From the NCBI GenBank assembly GCA_964370625.1, contig CAYJKB010000003.1:35755-99754 (forward strand): DNA of 64,000 bases, given 5' to 3'. The translations under genes and the position numbers were made by a program. How positions within the stretch are numbered: the first letter of the stretch is position 1; each line of letters starts with the position of its first letter. The notes under the pieces were generated by a model, which worked only from the letters and a program-made list of their open reading frames with translations, ran no database searches and was not told the origin of the DNA. Below, piece after piece: positions 1 to 8,487 of this stretch. The DNA is from CAYJKB01 sp964370625. GTDB taxonomy: Bacteria > Bacillota > Clostridia > Oscillospirales > Butyricicoccaceae.

Positions 1-2
1 CA

Positions 3-368
3 TTAGCTTCAAGATATGAATTTGAAGTAAATGCAAACAATTTAACCGATGGTTTGAAAAAACTTGCACAAAATCATGATATTTCTGATGTTTGTAACCA
101 TCTTTTATCAGTCGAATTGTATAAACTGTGTAAAATTGAGTTTACCAGAAACGTCACTTGCATAAATATGCAAAATTTTAATGCTGAATTGTGTTTTGAC
201 GAGGGTGTTTTTTTTAATAACAGTAAATCTCTGGCTTTCACAGAAATGGAATGTGAGTTTTCTTCTGGTGATTTACAGAAATTTATGCACCACTGTATAA
301 ATTTTGAGCATGATTTTTGTTTAAAATCACAGCCATACTCTAAACTTGCACGAGCAATGTCGCTTTAA
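3..368 (+). CDS. CYTH-domain protein, C-terminal part
   Basis: The reading frame is open to the left edge of the window, so this is the 3' end of a longer gene. The visible 121 or so residues look like the second half of a CYTH (triphosphate tunnel) domain: a segment of alternating strands with acidic positions (AELCFDEGVFF), then an EMECEF strand and an SGDL helix start, ending in the typical SKLARAMSL tail where a conserved Ser-Lys precedes the last strand. Family members bind or hydrolyse triphosphates such as tripolyphosphate. The catalytic ExExK N-terminus lies outside the window, so activity cannot be judged. Family assignment is by pattern only. Confidence 0.6.
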   Translation, partial: LASRYEFEVNANNLTDGLKKLAQNHDISDVCNHLLSVELYKLCKIEFTRNVTCINMQNFNAELCFDEGVFFNNSKSLAFTEMECEFSSGDLQKFMHHCINFEHDFCLKSQPYSKLARAMSL

Positions 369-396
369 CCTATGTTTTTTTGTGCATTTTACACTA

Positions 397-425
397 TTGT
401 ATTTTTATTAATACCATTGTATAAT
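397..425 (+). promoter_or_regulatory. Promoter of the amino-acid-binding lipoprotein gene
   Basis: TTGTAT (397-402), a 17-bp spacer and a perfect TATAAT (420-425) lie 40 bp before the start codon at 465. Confidence 0.6.
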
Positions 426-464
426 GACTAGAACAAACTATTTATTTATTTTTGGAGGTTAAAC

Positions 465-1352
465 ATGAAAAGTTTAAAAAAATTACTTGCCCCTTTCCTA
501 GCATTAACTATGGTTTTCGCTTTAGGCGCATGTGCACCAGCAGATGAAGCTCCTGCTACTGATGATGTTCCTGCAACTGATGATGCAGCTGATCCAGCTG
601 GCGATGATGTAGCAGCTGAAACAGATTACAGTGCAATCATCTATACTCCTGGTGAAACAATGGAAGGTGCTGAAGGCACTTTAGTAGTTGCTATGTCAGC
701 TGACTATGCTCCTTATGAGTTTATCGATATTAACAGTGGTAACATCGCAGGTTTTGATGTTGGTCTTGCTAAAGAAATTGCAAAAGACTTAAACATGAAT
801 CTTGAAATTAAAAACATTCCTTTTGATTCATGTATTACAGAAATGAATCTTGGTAAAGCTGATGTTGTTATCTCTGGTCTATCTCCAGACCCAGAACGTG
901 ATGCTGAATTTTCAGACATCTACTATTCTGCTACTCAAGCTGCTGTAATTCGTGTAGCTGATGCAGATAAATATACTGATGCAGCTTCTTTAGCTGGAAT
1001 GCCTGTTGCAGCTCAAAGTGGTTCAATCCAAGCAGACCTTGTAGCTGAAGAATTCCCAGAATCTTCTCTTCTTGCTCTTCAACTTGTTCCTGACGTTGTT
1101 ATGAACGTTAAAACAAGCAAAGCTGAAGCTGCTGTAATGGAAGAACCAGTTGCTCAAGGTTATGTTACTAACAATGACGATCTTATGATTGCTTTCGCTG
1201 TTCCTTACGAAGAAACTGGTTCAGCTGTAGCTGTTAAAAAAGGTAACACTGAATTATTAGCAGAAGTTAATGCTAGTATCGCTCGTATTACTGAAGAAAA
1301 TCTAATGGAAACTTACGTAATGCTTGCAAACGAACTATCAAACGCTCAATAA
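465..1352 (+). CDS. ABC-transporter substrate-binding lipoprotein, amino-acid type (SBP_bac_3)
   Basis: A 295-residue exported lipoprotein. It has a basic N-terminus, a hydrophobic stretch and a lipobox LGAC with the lipidated cysteine at residue 23. An Asp/Pro/Ala-rich linker (about 24-60) would hold the binding domain away from the membrane. Residues from about 70 to the end are a family-3 periplasmic-binding fold (strand YAPYEFID, then GFDVGLAKEIAKDL), which normally binds polar amino acids. The start is fixed by GGAGG 7 bases before the ATG. No permease or ATPase gene is adjacent and a terminator follows directly, so it is transcribed alone; its transporter partners must be elsewhere. The ligand cannot be told from sequence. 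Confidence 0.88.
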   Translation: MKSLKKLLAPFLALTMVFALGACAPADEAPATDDVPATDDAADPAGDDVAAETDYSAIIYTPGETMEGAEGTLVVAMSADYAPYEFIDINSGNIAGFDVGLAKEIAKDLNMNLEIKNIPFDSCITEMNLGKADVVISGLSPDPERDAEFSDIYYSATQAAVIRVADADKYTDAASLAGMPVAAQSGSIQADLVAEEFPESSLLALQLVPDVVMNVKTSKAEAAVMEEPVAQGYVTNNDDLMIAFAVPYEETGSAVAVKKGNTELLAEVNASIARITEENLMETYVMLANELSNAQ

Positions 1353-1364
1353 TTTGATTTTCAG

Positions 1365-1395
1365 AGAGTGTAGCGAATTTCGCTACACTCTTTTC
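1365..1395 (+). terminator. Intrinsic terminator after the binding protein
   Basis: AGAGTGTAGCG (1365-1375) pairs with CGCTACACTCT (1381-1391) and is followed by TTTT. Confidence 0.85.
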
Positions 1396-1419
1396 AATTA
1401 TATTTAATTAAATTATAAC

Positions 1420-1448
1420 TTGATTTTTATGTTAAAATATTATATAAT
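1420..1448 (+). promoter_or_regulatory. Promoter of putP
   Basis: TTGATT (1420-1425), a 17-bp spacer and TATAAT (1443-1448). A small GCTGC-ATA-GCAGC hairpin (1466-1478) follows in the leader just before the AGGATGG ribosome-binding site. Confidence 0.6.
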
Positions 1449-1497
1449 ATATAGGTTATAAAAAAGCTGCATAGCAGCAGAACAGGATGGTAATTTA

Positions 1498-3012
1498 ATG
1501 ACAATAGGTAATGTCGATGTAATCATTGTTTTATCCTTTGTACTATACCTTGCATTTATGATAGGTATAGGCTTTTATTTTTATGGTAAAACCACATCTA
1601 CGGATGAATATTTTCTTGCTGGTAGAAAATTAGGTTCTTGGGTGACATCTATGTCAGCTCAAGCTTCTGATATGTCAGGATGGCTACTTATGGGTCTACC
1701 TGGCGCAGCTTATATGTCTGGCCTTAGTGCTTCATGGATTGGTATTGGTCTTGCGATTGGTACATATTTAAACTGGAGATTTGTTGCAAAACCGATACGT
1801 CAATATACAAAAGTTGCTGGAGATGCGATAACAATTCCTTCTTACTTCTCTCGCAGATTTAGGGATGATAGTGGTGTACTTTCAATTGTTAGTGCGACAT
1901 TTATTTTAATCTTCTTTCTTTTTTACACAGCAAGTGGCTTCGTTGCTGCTGCTAAACTTTTCTCATCTGTTTTTGGTATGGAGTATTTAACAGCTCTTAT
2001 TATTGGGCTTATAGTAGTTATTTCTTATACATTTGCTGGTGGTTTCTTCGCAGTTTGTTGGACTGACTTTTTCCAAGGTATATTAATGTTCTTTGCAGTA
2101 ATTGCAGTTCCTGCTGTTGCAATTAATTCAATGGGTGGTATGAATGAATTTGTTGAAAGAGTTCACACGCTAAACCCTAATATGCTTGATATTTTTGCTA
2201 ATGTTGATGGCAGCTCACTTTCTGCAATTTCAATAATTTCTCTTTTAGCTTGGGGGCTTGGATATTTTGGTCAGCCTCATATTTTAATTCGTTTCATGGG
2301 TATTTCTTCTCCTGACGCTATTAAAAAATCTCGTAGAATTGCATCTGTTTGGGTTGTAATTTCTCTTACAGCTGCTGTTTTCATCGGTATGACGGGTAGA
2401 GTTTTCTTGCCTTCAACTGTAGATTTATCTGCTGCAGGTGGTGAAACAGTTTATATCACAATGGTTCTTACAATCTTCCCTACTTTCGTAGCTGGAATTT
2501 TATTATCAGCAATTTTAGCTGCTATTATGAGTACAGCTGATTCTCAACTTTTAGTTACAGCATCAGCTATTACCGAAGATTTTTATCATGCAAAAATCAA
2601 AAAAACTGCAACAGCAAAAGAACTTTTATGGGTTTCACGTATTACAGTTATTGTTGTAGCTTTAATCGCTGGTGTTATTGCTATGAACCCTGATAGCTCT
2701 GTTTTAGATTTAGTTGAATATGCTTGGGCAGGTTTTGGTGCTACATTCGGACCGTTAATATTATTTTCACTATTTTGGAAAAGAACTACTAAACATGGTG
2801 CTTTAGCTGGTATCATCGTTGGTGGTATTTCTACTATCATTTGGAAACAGCTGGGTGTATTTTATGTTGATAGTATCTTTACTAATATTTATGAAATTAT
2901 CCCAGGATTTATTTTATCAGCTGTTGCAATTTATGCAGTTAGCTTATTATCTCGTCCACCTTCAGCTGAGATTTGTAAAGAATTTGATGAATATCGCTCT
3001 TGCAACGAATAG
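1498..3012 (+). CDS. putP: Sodium/proline symporter (SSS family)
   Basis: A 504-residue integral membrane protein, the usual length for PutP. About 13 hydrophobic segments begin at residue 9. Signature stretches include the periplasmic-side DEYFLAGRKLG, the SAQASDMSGWLLMG segment (sodium/proline-binding TM2 region in PutP), SYTFAGGFFAVCWTDFFQG in TM6 and ILAAIMSTADSQLLV near TM9. It would couple sodium entry to L-proline uptake. It stands alone between its own promoter and terminator. The proline assignment follows from the close match to PutP motifs; other solute:sodium symporters (for example pantothenate) diverge in these segments. Confidence 0.9.
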   Translation: MTIGNVDVIIVLSFVLYLAFMIGIGFYFYGKTTSTDEYFLAGRKLGSWVTSMSAQASDMSGWLLMGLPGAAYMSGLSASWIGIGLAIGTYLNWRFVAKPIRQYTKVAGDAITIPSYFSRRFRDDSGVLSIVSATFILIFFLFYTASGFVAAAKLFSSVFGMEYLTALIIGLIVVISYTFAGGFFAVCWTDFFQGILMFFAVIAVPAVAINSMGGMNEFVERVHTLNPNMLDIFANVDGSSLSAISIISLLAWGLGYFGQPHILIRFMGISSPDAIKKSRRIASVWVVISLTAAVFIGMTGRVFLPSTVDLSAAGGETVYITMVLTIFPTFVAGILLSAILAAIMSTADSQLLVTASAITEDFYHAKIKKTATAKELLWVSRITVIVVALIAGVIAMNPDSSVLDLVEYAWAGFGATFGPLILFSLFWKRTTKHGALAGIIVGGISTIIWKQLGVFYVDSIFTNIYEIIPGFILSAVAIYAVSLLSRPPSAEICKEFDEYRSCNE

Positions 3013-3038
3013 TTAATAATAATTTAAAATATTTTTTC

Positions 3039-3067
3039 AAAACCTCCGTTTTATTTTCGGAGGTTTT
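3039..3067 (+). terminator. Intrinsic terminator after putP
   Basis: AAAACCTCCG (3039-3048) pairs with CGGAGGTTTT (3058-3067). Confidence 0.85.
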
Positions 3068-3129
3068 ATGTTAGAATGGACAAAGTATATAATTGAGTTT
3101 CTTATAGAAAGAAAGGATTTCACATTTTT

Positions 3130-4023
3130 ATGAAAATCGATAAAGATATAGCAAAGTATTTATTTTATAGCGTAATTGGTCTTGGTGCTTTAGCTTATGG
3201 CTATTTTACAGCCCCACCTCCAGAACTTATTTATGGTTCTGAAGACGTAACTCATGCCACAGAAGTACATTTTATTGATGTAGGTCAAGGAGATGCTGCA
3301 CTTATAATTTCTGGTGATAATGCTGTTTTAATTGATGGTGGCGAAAATAATGATGAAGAATTTATTGTAAATTACTTAACTGAACAAGGTGTTGATGATT
3401 TATCTTTGATTGTTGGTACTCATCCACATGAAGATCATATAGGTGGTATTGATGCTGTGATTAATGCCTTCCCGACTGAAAAAGTTTTGCTTGCTCCACA
3501 ATCTGCTGATACTGATACTTATAATGATGTAATTACTGCTATTGAACAAACAGGTACAACTATTGAAACTGCTGAAGTAGGCACAATATATGAAATTTCT
3601 GGTGGCGTTTCTTTAACTCTATTAGGTCCTGAGATAGAATTTAGCAACACAAATGATAATTCCCTTATTATGCGATTAGATGTAGGGATTGACAGCGTGT
3701 TATTTACTGGAGATGCTGAAAAACCTGCTGAAGAACATCTTTTAGAAATTGGCGCAAATCTTGATACATATATACTAAAAGTTGGTCATCATGGCAGTGA
3801 TACCTCTTCAACTGTTGATTTCATTAATGCTGTTACTCCGGAAATCGCTGTTATTTCTTGTGGGTATGACAATGAATATGGTCATCCACATGAAGCAACT
3901 ATTGACACTTTAGAAAAAATGGGAAGTGAAATTTTTGTGACATCCGAAGATGGTTCTATTGTTTTTGCATGGGATGAAAATGGTAAACGAATTGACGCAG
4001 AAAAATTATCTCCTGTTGCATAG
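3130..4023 (+). CDS. ComEC/Rec2-like metallo-beta-lactamase-fold hydrolase, membrane-anchored
   Basis: 297 residues: one N-terminal hydrophobic segment (about 8-26, an anchor or signal) followed by a metallo-beta-lactamase fold. Metal-binding motifs are visible: HPHEDH (His98, His100, Asp102, His103), FTGDAEK supplying the later Asp, and GHHGSDTSS followed by EYGHPHEAT. FIDVGQGDA at about 48-56 is typical of the stand-alone relatives of the ComEC hydrolase domain. There is no competence channel domain, so it is not ComEC itself. The likely location is the outer face of the membrane; the substrate is unknown, with nucleic acid or phosphodiester suggested only by the family. AAAGGA lies 12 bases before the ATG. 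Confidence 0.8.
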   Translation: MKIDKDIAKYLFYSVIGLGALAYGYFTAPPPELIYGSEDVTHATEVHFIDVGQGDAALIISGDNAVLIDGGENNDEEFIVNYLTEQGVDDLSLIVGTHPHEDHIGGIDAVINAFPTEKVLLAPQSADTDTYNDVITAIEQTGTTIETAEVGTIYEISGGVSLTLLGPEIEFSNTNDNSLIMRLDVGIDSVLFTGDAEKPAEEHLLEIGANLDTYILKVGHHGSDTSSTVDFINAVTPEIAVISCGYDNEYGHPHEATIDTLEKMGSEIFVTSEDGSIVFAWDENGKRIDAEKLSPVA

Positions 4024-4036
4024 ATTAAAATTTTAA

Positions 4037-4065
4037 GGTATGACAAATTTTGTCATACTTTTTTA
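4037..4065 (+). terminator. Intrinsic terminator
   Basis: GTATGACAAA (4038-4047) and TTTGTCATAC (4049-4058) form the stem, followed by TTTTTT. Confidence 0.8.
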
Positions 4066-4159
4066 AAATAATACTTTAATTTATCAAATATTAATGCTAT
4101 AATCAAACTATAAAATGACTTAACATTTCATAATATCTTTTTAAAAGGAGTGTGATTTT

Positions 4160-4846
4160 ATGCTATTCAATTTAGAAATTGTGCTACAAATCTTGCTTTC
4201 TTTATTAATTGGTGGTTTAATTGGATTTCAACGTGAAATAACACGTCATCCTGCTGGATTTAGAACTCATATGCTAGTTTGCGTTGGTGCTACTATTGTA
4301 ATGCTTACAGGGCTTGAAATATATTATACTGTACAAAATGCGCATATTTCTGCTGACCCTACAAGACTTGCAGCACAAGTAATTTCTGGCATAGGTTTTT
4401 TAGGTGCAGGCACTATTATTCGTGATGGTGTAACTGTAAAAGGTTTGACTACCGCAGCTTCACTTTGGGTTGTTGCATGTATTGGGCTTGCAATCGGTGC
4501 TAAAGCTTATTTAATAGCTTTAGCTGGTAGTTTTTTTATTTATTTTATACTTGCTATCTTTGATAAATTTGAAAAACGTATTATTTTTGGTAGAAATGCA
4601 AAATTATTGGTTTCTATTGAGTGTACAGAAGTCGGAATTTTAATCAGCAAATTAAATGAAATATTTGCTGATTATAACACTACTTATGAAAATATCAGTA
4701 TCTCAAATAATAAAATTAATTTAAATCAAACGATTACACTAATTGTCATAGCTACTAAACTTGATAAAAAAGATAAGTTTTTCAATTTATCTGCTAAGAT
4801 TTCTCAATTAGAGCATGTAGTTTCAGTTAATATTAATGAGATTTAG
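4160..4846 (+). CDS. MgtC/SapB family membrane protein
   Basis: 228 residues. The N-terminal 135 residues hold four to five hydrophobic helices and the family signature: GGLIGFQREITRHPAGFRTHMLVCVGA near the start (read as the GxxxGxxRE and HPAGxRTH motifs) and ISGIGFLGAGTII. The C-terminal 85 residues form a soluble alpha/beta domain of ACT-like appearance. MgtC relatives affect magnesium homeostasis or the membrane ATP synthase; no magnesium transporter is adjacent. AAAGGAG precedes the ATG. The next gene starts 25 bases after the stop, so the two are probably cotranscribed. Confidence 0.85.
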   Translation: MLFNLEIVLQILLSLLIGGLIGFQREITRHPAGFRTHMLVCVGATIVMLTGLEIYYTVQNAHISADPTRLAAQVISGIGFLGAGTIIRDGVTVKGLTTAASLWVVACIGLAIGAKAYLIALAGSFFIYFILAIFDKFEKRIIFGRNAKLLVSIECTEVGILISKLNEIFADYNTTYENISISNNKINLNQTITLIVIATKLDKKDKFFNLSAKISQLEHVVSVNINEI

Positions 4847-4871
4847 ACTTTTATATGGAGTAGGTGAATTT

Positions 4872-5222
4872 ATGAGATTAGAATATGTTTATACTTGTAT
4901 TGAACAAACTGGAACCCATCAAATTTTGCCAATCATCGATTATATTAATACAAATTTCCCAAATTCAAGTTTTGATGAATATAATTCTGAAAAATCACAT
5001 ATTCCAACTTGGAGAATAGATGACAAATATATTGGTATCGGCTGTAGAAAACACTATATTTCACTGTATTTTAGTGATAGAGAAGCTGTAAAAATAATTG
5101 ACGAAAACACTCCTTACTGTAGAGCTCAAAAAGGGTGTGTAAACTTTAGTTACAAAAGAGAATTACCACTTGAAGCAATTTTTAAGGGTATAGACAAATG
5201 TTTTCAATTTGATTATCAATAA
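4872..5222 (+). CDS. DUF1801 (YdhG/YdeI-like) protein
   Basis: 116 residues, soluble. An in-frame upstream start overlapping the previous gene is possible, but the ATG at 4872 has GGAG at a proper distance and begins the conserved fold. The pattern fits DUF1801: an N-terminal helix with IIDYINTNFPN, a central TWRIDDKYIGIGCRKHYISLYF strand region and a C-terminal amphipathic helix (EAIFKGIDKCF). Some relatives are described as iron chaperones, but nothing here tests that. It follows the MgtC-like gene closely and is ended by a terminator. Confidence 0.7.
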   Translation: MRLEYVYTCIEQTGTHQILPIIDYINTNFPNSSFDEYNSEKSHIPTWRIDDKYIGIGCRKHYISLYFSDREAVKIIDENTPYCRAQKGCVNFSYKRELPLEAIFKGIDKCFQFDYQ

Positions 5223-5230
5223 TACTTTAA

Positions 5231-5267
5231 ACAGATAGCTAATAATTGCAGTTAGTTGTCTGTTTTT
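5231..5267 (+). terminator. Intrinsic terminator after the DUF1801 gene
   Basis: ACAGATAGCTAA (5231-5242) pairs, with two wobble pairs, with TTAGTTGTCTGT (5252-5263), followed by TTTTT. Confidence 0.75.
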
Positions 5268-5274
5268 TATTGAT

Positions 5275-5434
5275 TTTTATGATATAATAACCTCAAACCA
5301 CAAAAGGATTTGTAGTGCTACGCACTTATGTGTCAAAGTCACACAAGTTTTAGAACATTGATGGCTAAAACATTTTGTTTCACAAAATAAGGCTGTCACC
5401 TTTGCGACTGCGTCGAGGTTTTATGATATAATAA
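5275..5434. repeat. Small bounded element: 128 bp between 16-bp direct repeats
   Basis: TTTTATGATATAATAA occurs at 5275-5290 and again at 5419-5434. The 128 bp between them (5291-5418) start with CCTC and end with GAGG and contain several short hairpins, such as ATTTTGT-TTC-ACAAAAT (about 5382-5398) and TTTTAG/CTAAAA (about 5348-5370). There is no coding capacity. It resembles a miniature insertion with duplicated flanks, but 16 bp is long for a target duplication and the inverted ends are weak. The repeated 16-mer contains a TATAAT-like core, so a duplicated promoter is the alternative. Confidence 0.4.
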
Positions 5435-5439
5435 AAATC

Positions 5440-5478
5440 ATAGGCTGTAACGAAATTTACCTTTCATTACAGCCTATA
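5440..5478 (-). terminator. Intrinsic terminator after kbl
   Basis: ATAGGCTGTAA (5440-5450) pairs with TTACAGCCTAT (5468-5478); on the minus strand it is followed by GATTTTTATT. Confidence 0.85.
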
Positions 5479-5483
5479 TTTAT

Positions 5484-6665
5484 TTAAATACCCATTTCTT
5501 CTTTTACTTCTTTAAAGCATTTAATAGCAAAATCTAAATCTTCTATGCTATGTGCAGCTGATACTTGTGTACGTATTCTAGCTTTTCCTTTTGGTACAAC
5601 TGGAAATGAAAATCCAACTACATAAACACCTTTTTCCATCATTTTTTCTGCAAATTTCACAGCTGTTTTCTCATCATATAACATAACTGGAACAATTGCG
5701 TGTGGTGAATCTGGAACATCAAATCCAAGTTTACTTAAATTTTCTCTGAAATATTTTGTATTCGCTTCAACTTTATCACGAATTTCTGTGCTTTTTGTAA
5801 GCATTTCAAATATTTTTACTGATGCTGTAGCTATAGCTGGGGCTAATGTGTTTGAAAATAGATATGGACGGCTTCTTTGTCTTAATAAATCAATTATCTC
5901 TTTTCTACCACTTGTATAACCACCGCTTGCACCTCCAAGTGCTTTACCAAGAGTACCTGTGATTATATCAACTCTTCCCATAACCTGACAATATTCAGGA
6001 GTTCCTCTACCTGTTTTTCCCACAAAACCAACTGCATGACTATCATCAACCATTACAAGTGCATTAAATTCATCAGCAAGATCACAAATAGACTTTAAAT
6101 CTGCAATTGTTCCATCCATAGAGAAAACACCATCAGTAGCAATGATTTTAATTCTAGCATCTTTAGCAGCAACTAATTGAGCTCTTAAATCTTCCATATT
6201 ATTATTTTTATATCTAAATCTTGAAGCTTTACATAATCTAACTCCATCGATTATACTAGCATGATTTAATTCATCGCTAATAATTGCATCTTCTGCTGTA
6301 AGTAGAGTTTCAAATAATCCAGTGTTTGCATCAAAACATGAAGAATACAAAATTGTATCTTCCGTAGAAAGAAAATTGCTAATGCTACTTTCTAAAGTTT
6401 TATGAATTTCTTGTGTTCCACAGATAAATCTTACAGATGATAAGCCATAACCACAATTATCATAGCTACTTTTTGCAGCTTCTATTACTTCAGCATTATT
6501 AGATAAACCTAAATAGTTATTTGCACACATATTAATTACTTTTTTTGCTTTAGTTGTGTCAATTTTGCTTGACTGTTGTGAAGTTATAATTCGTTCTTCT
6601 TTGTATAAACCTTGTTCTTTAATGTCTGTTAATGTTGATTTGAATATTTCTAAGCCTTTATTCAT
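5484..6665 (-). CDS. kbl: Glycine C-acetyltransferase (2-amino-3-ketobutyrate CoA ligase)
   Basis: 393 residues, the family length. A PLP-dependent alpha-oxoamine synthase that cleaves 2-amino-3-oxobutyrate with CoA to glycine and acetyl-CoA, the second step of threonine degradation. Visible motifs: CANNYLGLSNN near the start, DELNHASIIDG, VMVDDSHAVGFVGKTGRG and the PLP-lysine segment GTLGKALGGASGG at about 240. The ATG at 6665 has GGAG upstream. It lies 32 bases after tdh on the same strand, forming the classic tdh-kbl pair that confirms the function over related 8-amino-7-oxononanoate synthases. A terminator follows. Confidence 0.95.
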   Translation of the reverse strand: MNKGLEIFKSTLTDIKEQGLYKEERIITSQQSSKIDTTKAKKVINMCANNYLGLSNNAEVIEAAKSSYDNCGYGLSSVRFICGTQEIHKTLESSISNFLSTEDTILYSSCFDANTGLFETLLTAEDAIISDELNHASIIDGVRLCKASRFRYKNNNMEDLRAQLVAAKDARIKIIATDGVFSMDGTIADLKSICDLADEFNALVMVDDSHAVGFVGKTGRGTPEYCQVMGRVDIITGTLGKALGGASGGYTSGRKEIIDLLRQRSRPYLFSNTLAPAIATASVKIFEMLTKSTEIRDKVEANTKYFRENLSKLGFDVPDSPHAIVPVMLYDEKTAVKFAEKMMEKGVYVVGFSFPVVPKGKARIRTQVSAAHSIEDLDFAIKCFKEVKEEMGI

Positions 6666-6697
6666 TTTTTATTCTCCATTCGATTAATTTATTTGTA

Positions 6698-7747
6698 TTA
6701 GTCCGTTATTTCGGTCCAATCAAGCACTACTTTGCCACAAAGTCCTTTGTTCATTATATCAAAACCTTGTTCATAGTCTTTATAATTAAATTTATGTGTA
6801 ACAATTTTATCTATATTCAATTTACTTTGTAAAATCGAAGTCATTTTATACCATGTTTCATACATTTCACGTCCATAAATTCCTTTGATTGTCAGCCCAT
6901 TGAACACTACTTTATCCCAGTCGATTTGAGTTGTAGGTTCTTGTATTCCTAGTAATGCAATTTTTCCTCCATGATGCATATTATTAATCATAGATGAAAA
7001 TGCAGAAACATTTCCAGACATTTCAAGCCCAACATCAAAGCCTTCTTTCATTTTAAGCTCTTTCATTACATCATCTAAAGTTTCATTTTTAATATTAACT
7101 ACTCTTGTTGCACCCATTTCTTTTGCTAAATTTAATCTATAATCATTAATATCAGTAATTACAACATGTCTTGCACCAACATGACTACATATAGCAGCTG
7201 CCATAATTCCAATTGGTCCTGCGCCAGTAATAAGTACATCTTCACCAATTAAATCAAAAGATAACGCTGTATGCACTGCATTTCCTAATGGATCAAATAA
7301 AGAATATATTTCCTCTGAAATTCCATCTGTGCATCTCCAAACATTAGTCGCTGGAATTGCAAGATATTCAGCAAATGCCCCTTCTCTATTAACACCAACA
7401 CCTTTGGTATTCATGCATAAATGACGTCTGCCAGCTAAACAGTTTCTACAATGACCACAAACCAGATGCCCTTCACCAGATACAAGCTCACCTATTTCAA
7501 ATCCCATTACATTCGAGCCTTTATCTACAATTTCTCCTACAAATTCATGACCTATAATCATTGGAACTGGAATAGTTTTTTGTGACCATTCGTCCCAATT
7601 ATATATGTGTAAATCTGTTCCACAGATAGAAGTTTTTTTTATTTTTATTAAAACATCATTTATTCCAAATTGTGGAACATCAACTTCCATTAAAGTAAGA
7701 CCTTTCTCAGGTTTAGCTTTAACAAGTGCTTTCATTTTAGTTTTCAT
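6698..7747 (-). CDS. tdh: L-threonine 3-dehydrogenase (zinc, NAD-dependent)
   Basis: 349 residues from the ATG at 7747, chosen because GGAG lies 9 bases upstream and the protein then matches the family length of about 341; a longer in-frame extension to 7834 is probably leader. It oxidises threonine to 2-amino-3-oxobutyrate, which Kbl then cleaves. Motifs: KTSICGTDLHIYNWDEW (catalytic zinc Cys), GHEFVGE, a structural zinc cluster CGHCRNCLAGRRHLC, GAGPIGIMAAA (NAD fold) and GREMYETWYKM, which is characteristic of threonine rather than other medium-chain dehydrogenases. It is first in a two-gene operon behind a clear promoter. Confidence 0.95.
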   Translation of the reverse strand: MKTKMKALVKAKPEKGLTLMEVDVPQFGINDVLIKIKKTSICGTDLHIYNWDEWSQKTIPVPMIIGHEFVGEIVDKGSNVMGFEIGELVSGEGHLVCGHCRNCLAGRRHLCMNTKGVGVNREGAFAEYLAIPATNVWRCTDGISEEIYSLFDPLGNAVHTALSFDLIGEDVLITGAGPIGIMAAAICSHVGARHVVITDINDYRLNLAKEMGATRVVNIKNETLDDVMKELKMKEGFDVGLEMSGNVSAFSSMINNMHHGGKIALLGIQEPTTQIDWDKVVFNGLTIKGIYGREMYETWYKMTSILQSKLNIDKIVTHKFNYKDYEQGFDIMNKGLCGKVVLDWTEITD

Positions 7748-7850
7748 GTCAACATTCTCCATTAATTTCATACTTGTTTTTCTATCATGGACATTGTAGC
7801 ATAGTTTTGTATTTGTATCAAGGGCTTTTTGCAAAATTTTTAAAAAATTT

Positions 7851-7879
7851 ATTTAGCACTAAAATTGTTCATGTGTCAA
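7851..7879 (-). promoter_or_regulatory. Promoter of tdh-kbl
   Basis: On the minus strand a perfect TTGACA (7879-7874), 17-bp spacer, then CTAAAT (7856-7851). It lies about 100 bases before the tdh start, leaving an untranslated leader. Confidence 0.7.
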
Positions 7880-7911
7880 AAACAATAGTACACTACATAT
7901 AATTAAACATG

Positions 7912-7941
7912 AAAAAAGCACTCCACAAGGAGTGCTTTTTT
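7912..7941. terminator. Bidirectional-looking intrinsic terminator
   Basis: AAAAAAGCACTCC (7912-7924), loop ACAA, GGAGTGCTTTTTT (7929-7941). Its place serves the minus-strand DUF898-like gene, isolating it from tdh. Confidence 0.9.
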
Positions 7942-7996
7942 AAAATTCAGGCTTTGTGTTCAATTTAATTATAAACAAAATTTGTTTAATTTAATA

Positions 7997-8302
7997 TTAA
8001 TTTGCAAAAGTTGTATTTTTTACTTTCCATTTTTCAAGTGCGATAAATAGCCAAAATGAATAAATTCCAAATGTAATAATGCATAGCAAAAACCATTTAA
8101 TCCAGTTTCCAAAAAGTGCTATCGCACTACCTGTAAACTTTAATCTTCGCCCCTCTACGACTGTATGGTTTATTTTCCAACCATATACCAAACAAAGCGC
8201 CCATGGAAAACATATTCCTAATGTACAAACTGTGATTAATGCACCCAGAATATTCCAACCAATCCAGCTTAATAATCCCCCATCAAAATATGAATTGTTC
8301 AT
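7997..8302 (-). CDS. DUF898/YjgN-like small membrane protein
   Basis: 101 residues with two hydrophobic spans (about 10-35 and 62-92). It reads as a single DUF898 repeat: SYFDGGLLSWIGWN at the start, then TLGICFPWALCLVYGWKI, HTVVEGRRLKFTG and IKWFLLCIITFGIYSFW. In other genomes this block is often attached to a zinc ribbon; here it stands alone. Function is unknown. A purine-rich GGGGAAAG precedes the ATG. A strong terminator follows. Confidence 0.75.
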   Translation of the reverse strand: MNNSYFDGGLLSWIGWNILGALITVCTLGICFPWALCLVYGWKINHTVVEGRRLKFTGSAIALFGNWIKWFLLCIITFGIYSFWLFIALEKWKVKNTTFAN

Positions 8303-8387
8303 TACTTTCCCCTTTTAGTTATAATCTCATCTATTATATAACAAAAATAGACAAAAAACAACTTAAATTTTTATTGAAATTCACTTA

Positions 8388-8487
8388 NNNNNNNNNNNNN
8401 NNNNNNNNNNNNNNNNNNNNNNNNNNNNNNNNNNNNNNNNNNNNNNNNNNNNNNNNNNNNNNNNNNNNNNNNNNNNNNNNNNNNNNN
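8388..8487. other. Assembly gap of 100 N
   Basis: Exactly 100 undetermined bases, a scaffold placeholder. It removes the last codons of the chloramphenicol acetyltransferase-like gene and any terminator. Left and right flanks share no obvious overlap. Confidence 0.97.

Noticed and set aside
4836..4871. Longer N-terminus of the DUF1801 protein overlapping the MgtC-like gene.
   Set aside because: The ATG at 4872 has the ribosome-binding site and starts the conserved fold.
5291..5418. An integron attC site or a tRNA-like structure in the bounded element.
   Set aside because: No attC core sites, no integrase and no cloverleaf could be drawn.
7748..7834. A 29-residue N-terminal extension of Tdh.
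   Set aside because: It exceeds the family length and the GGAG site fits the ATG at 7747.
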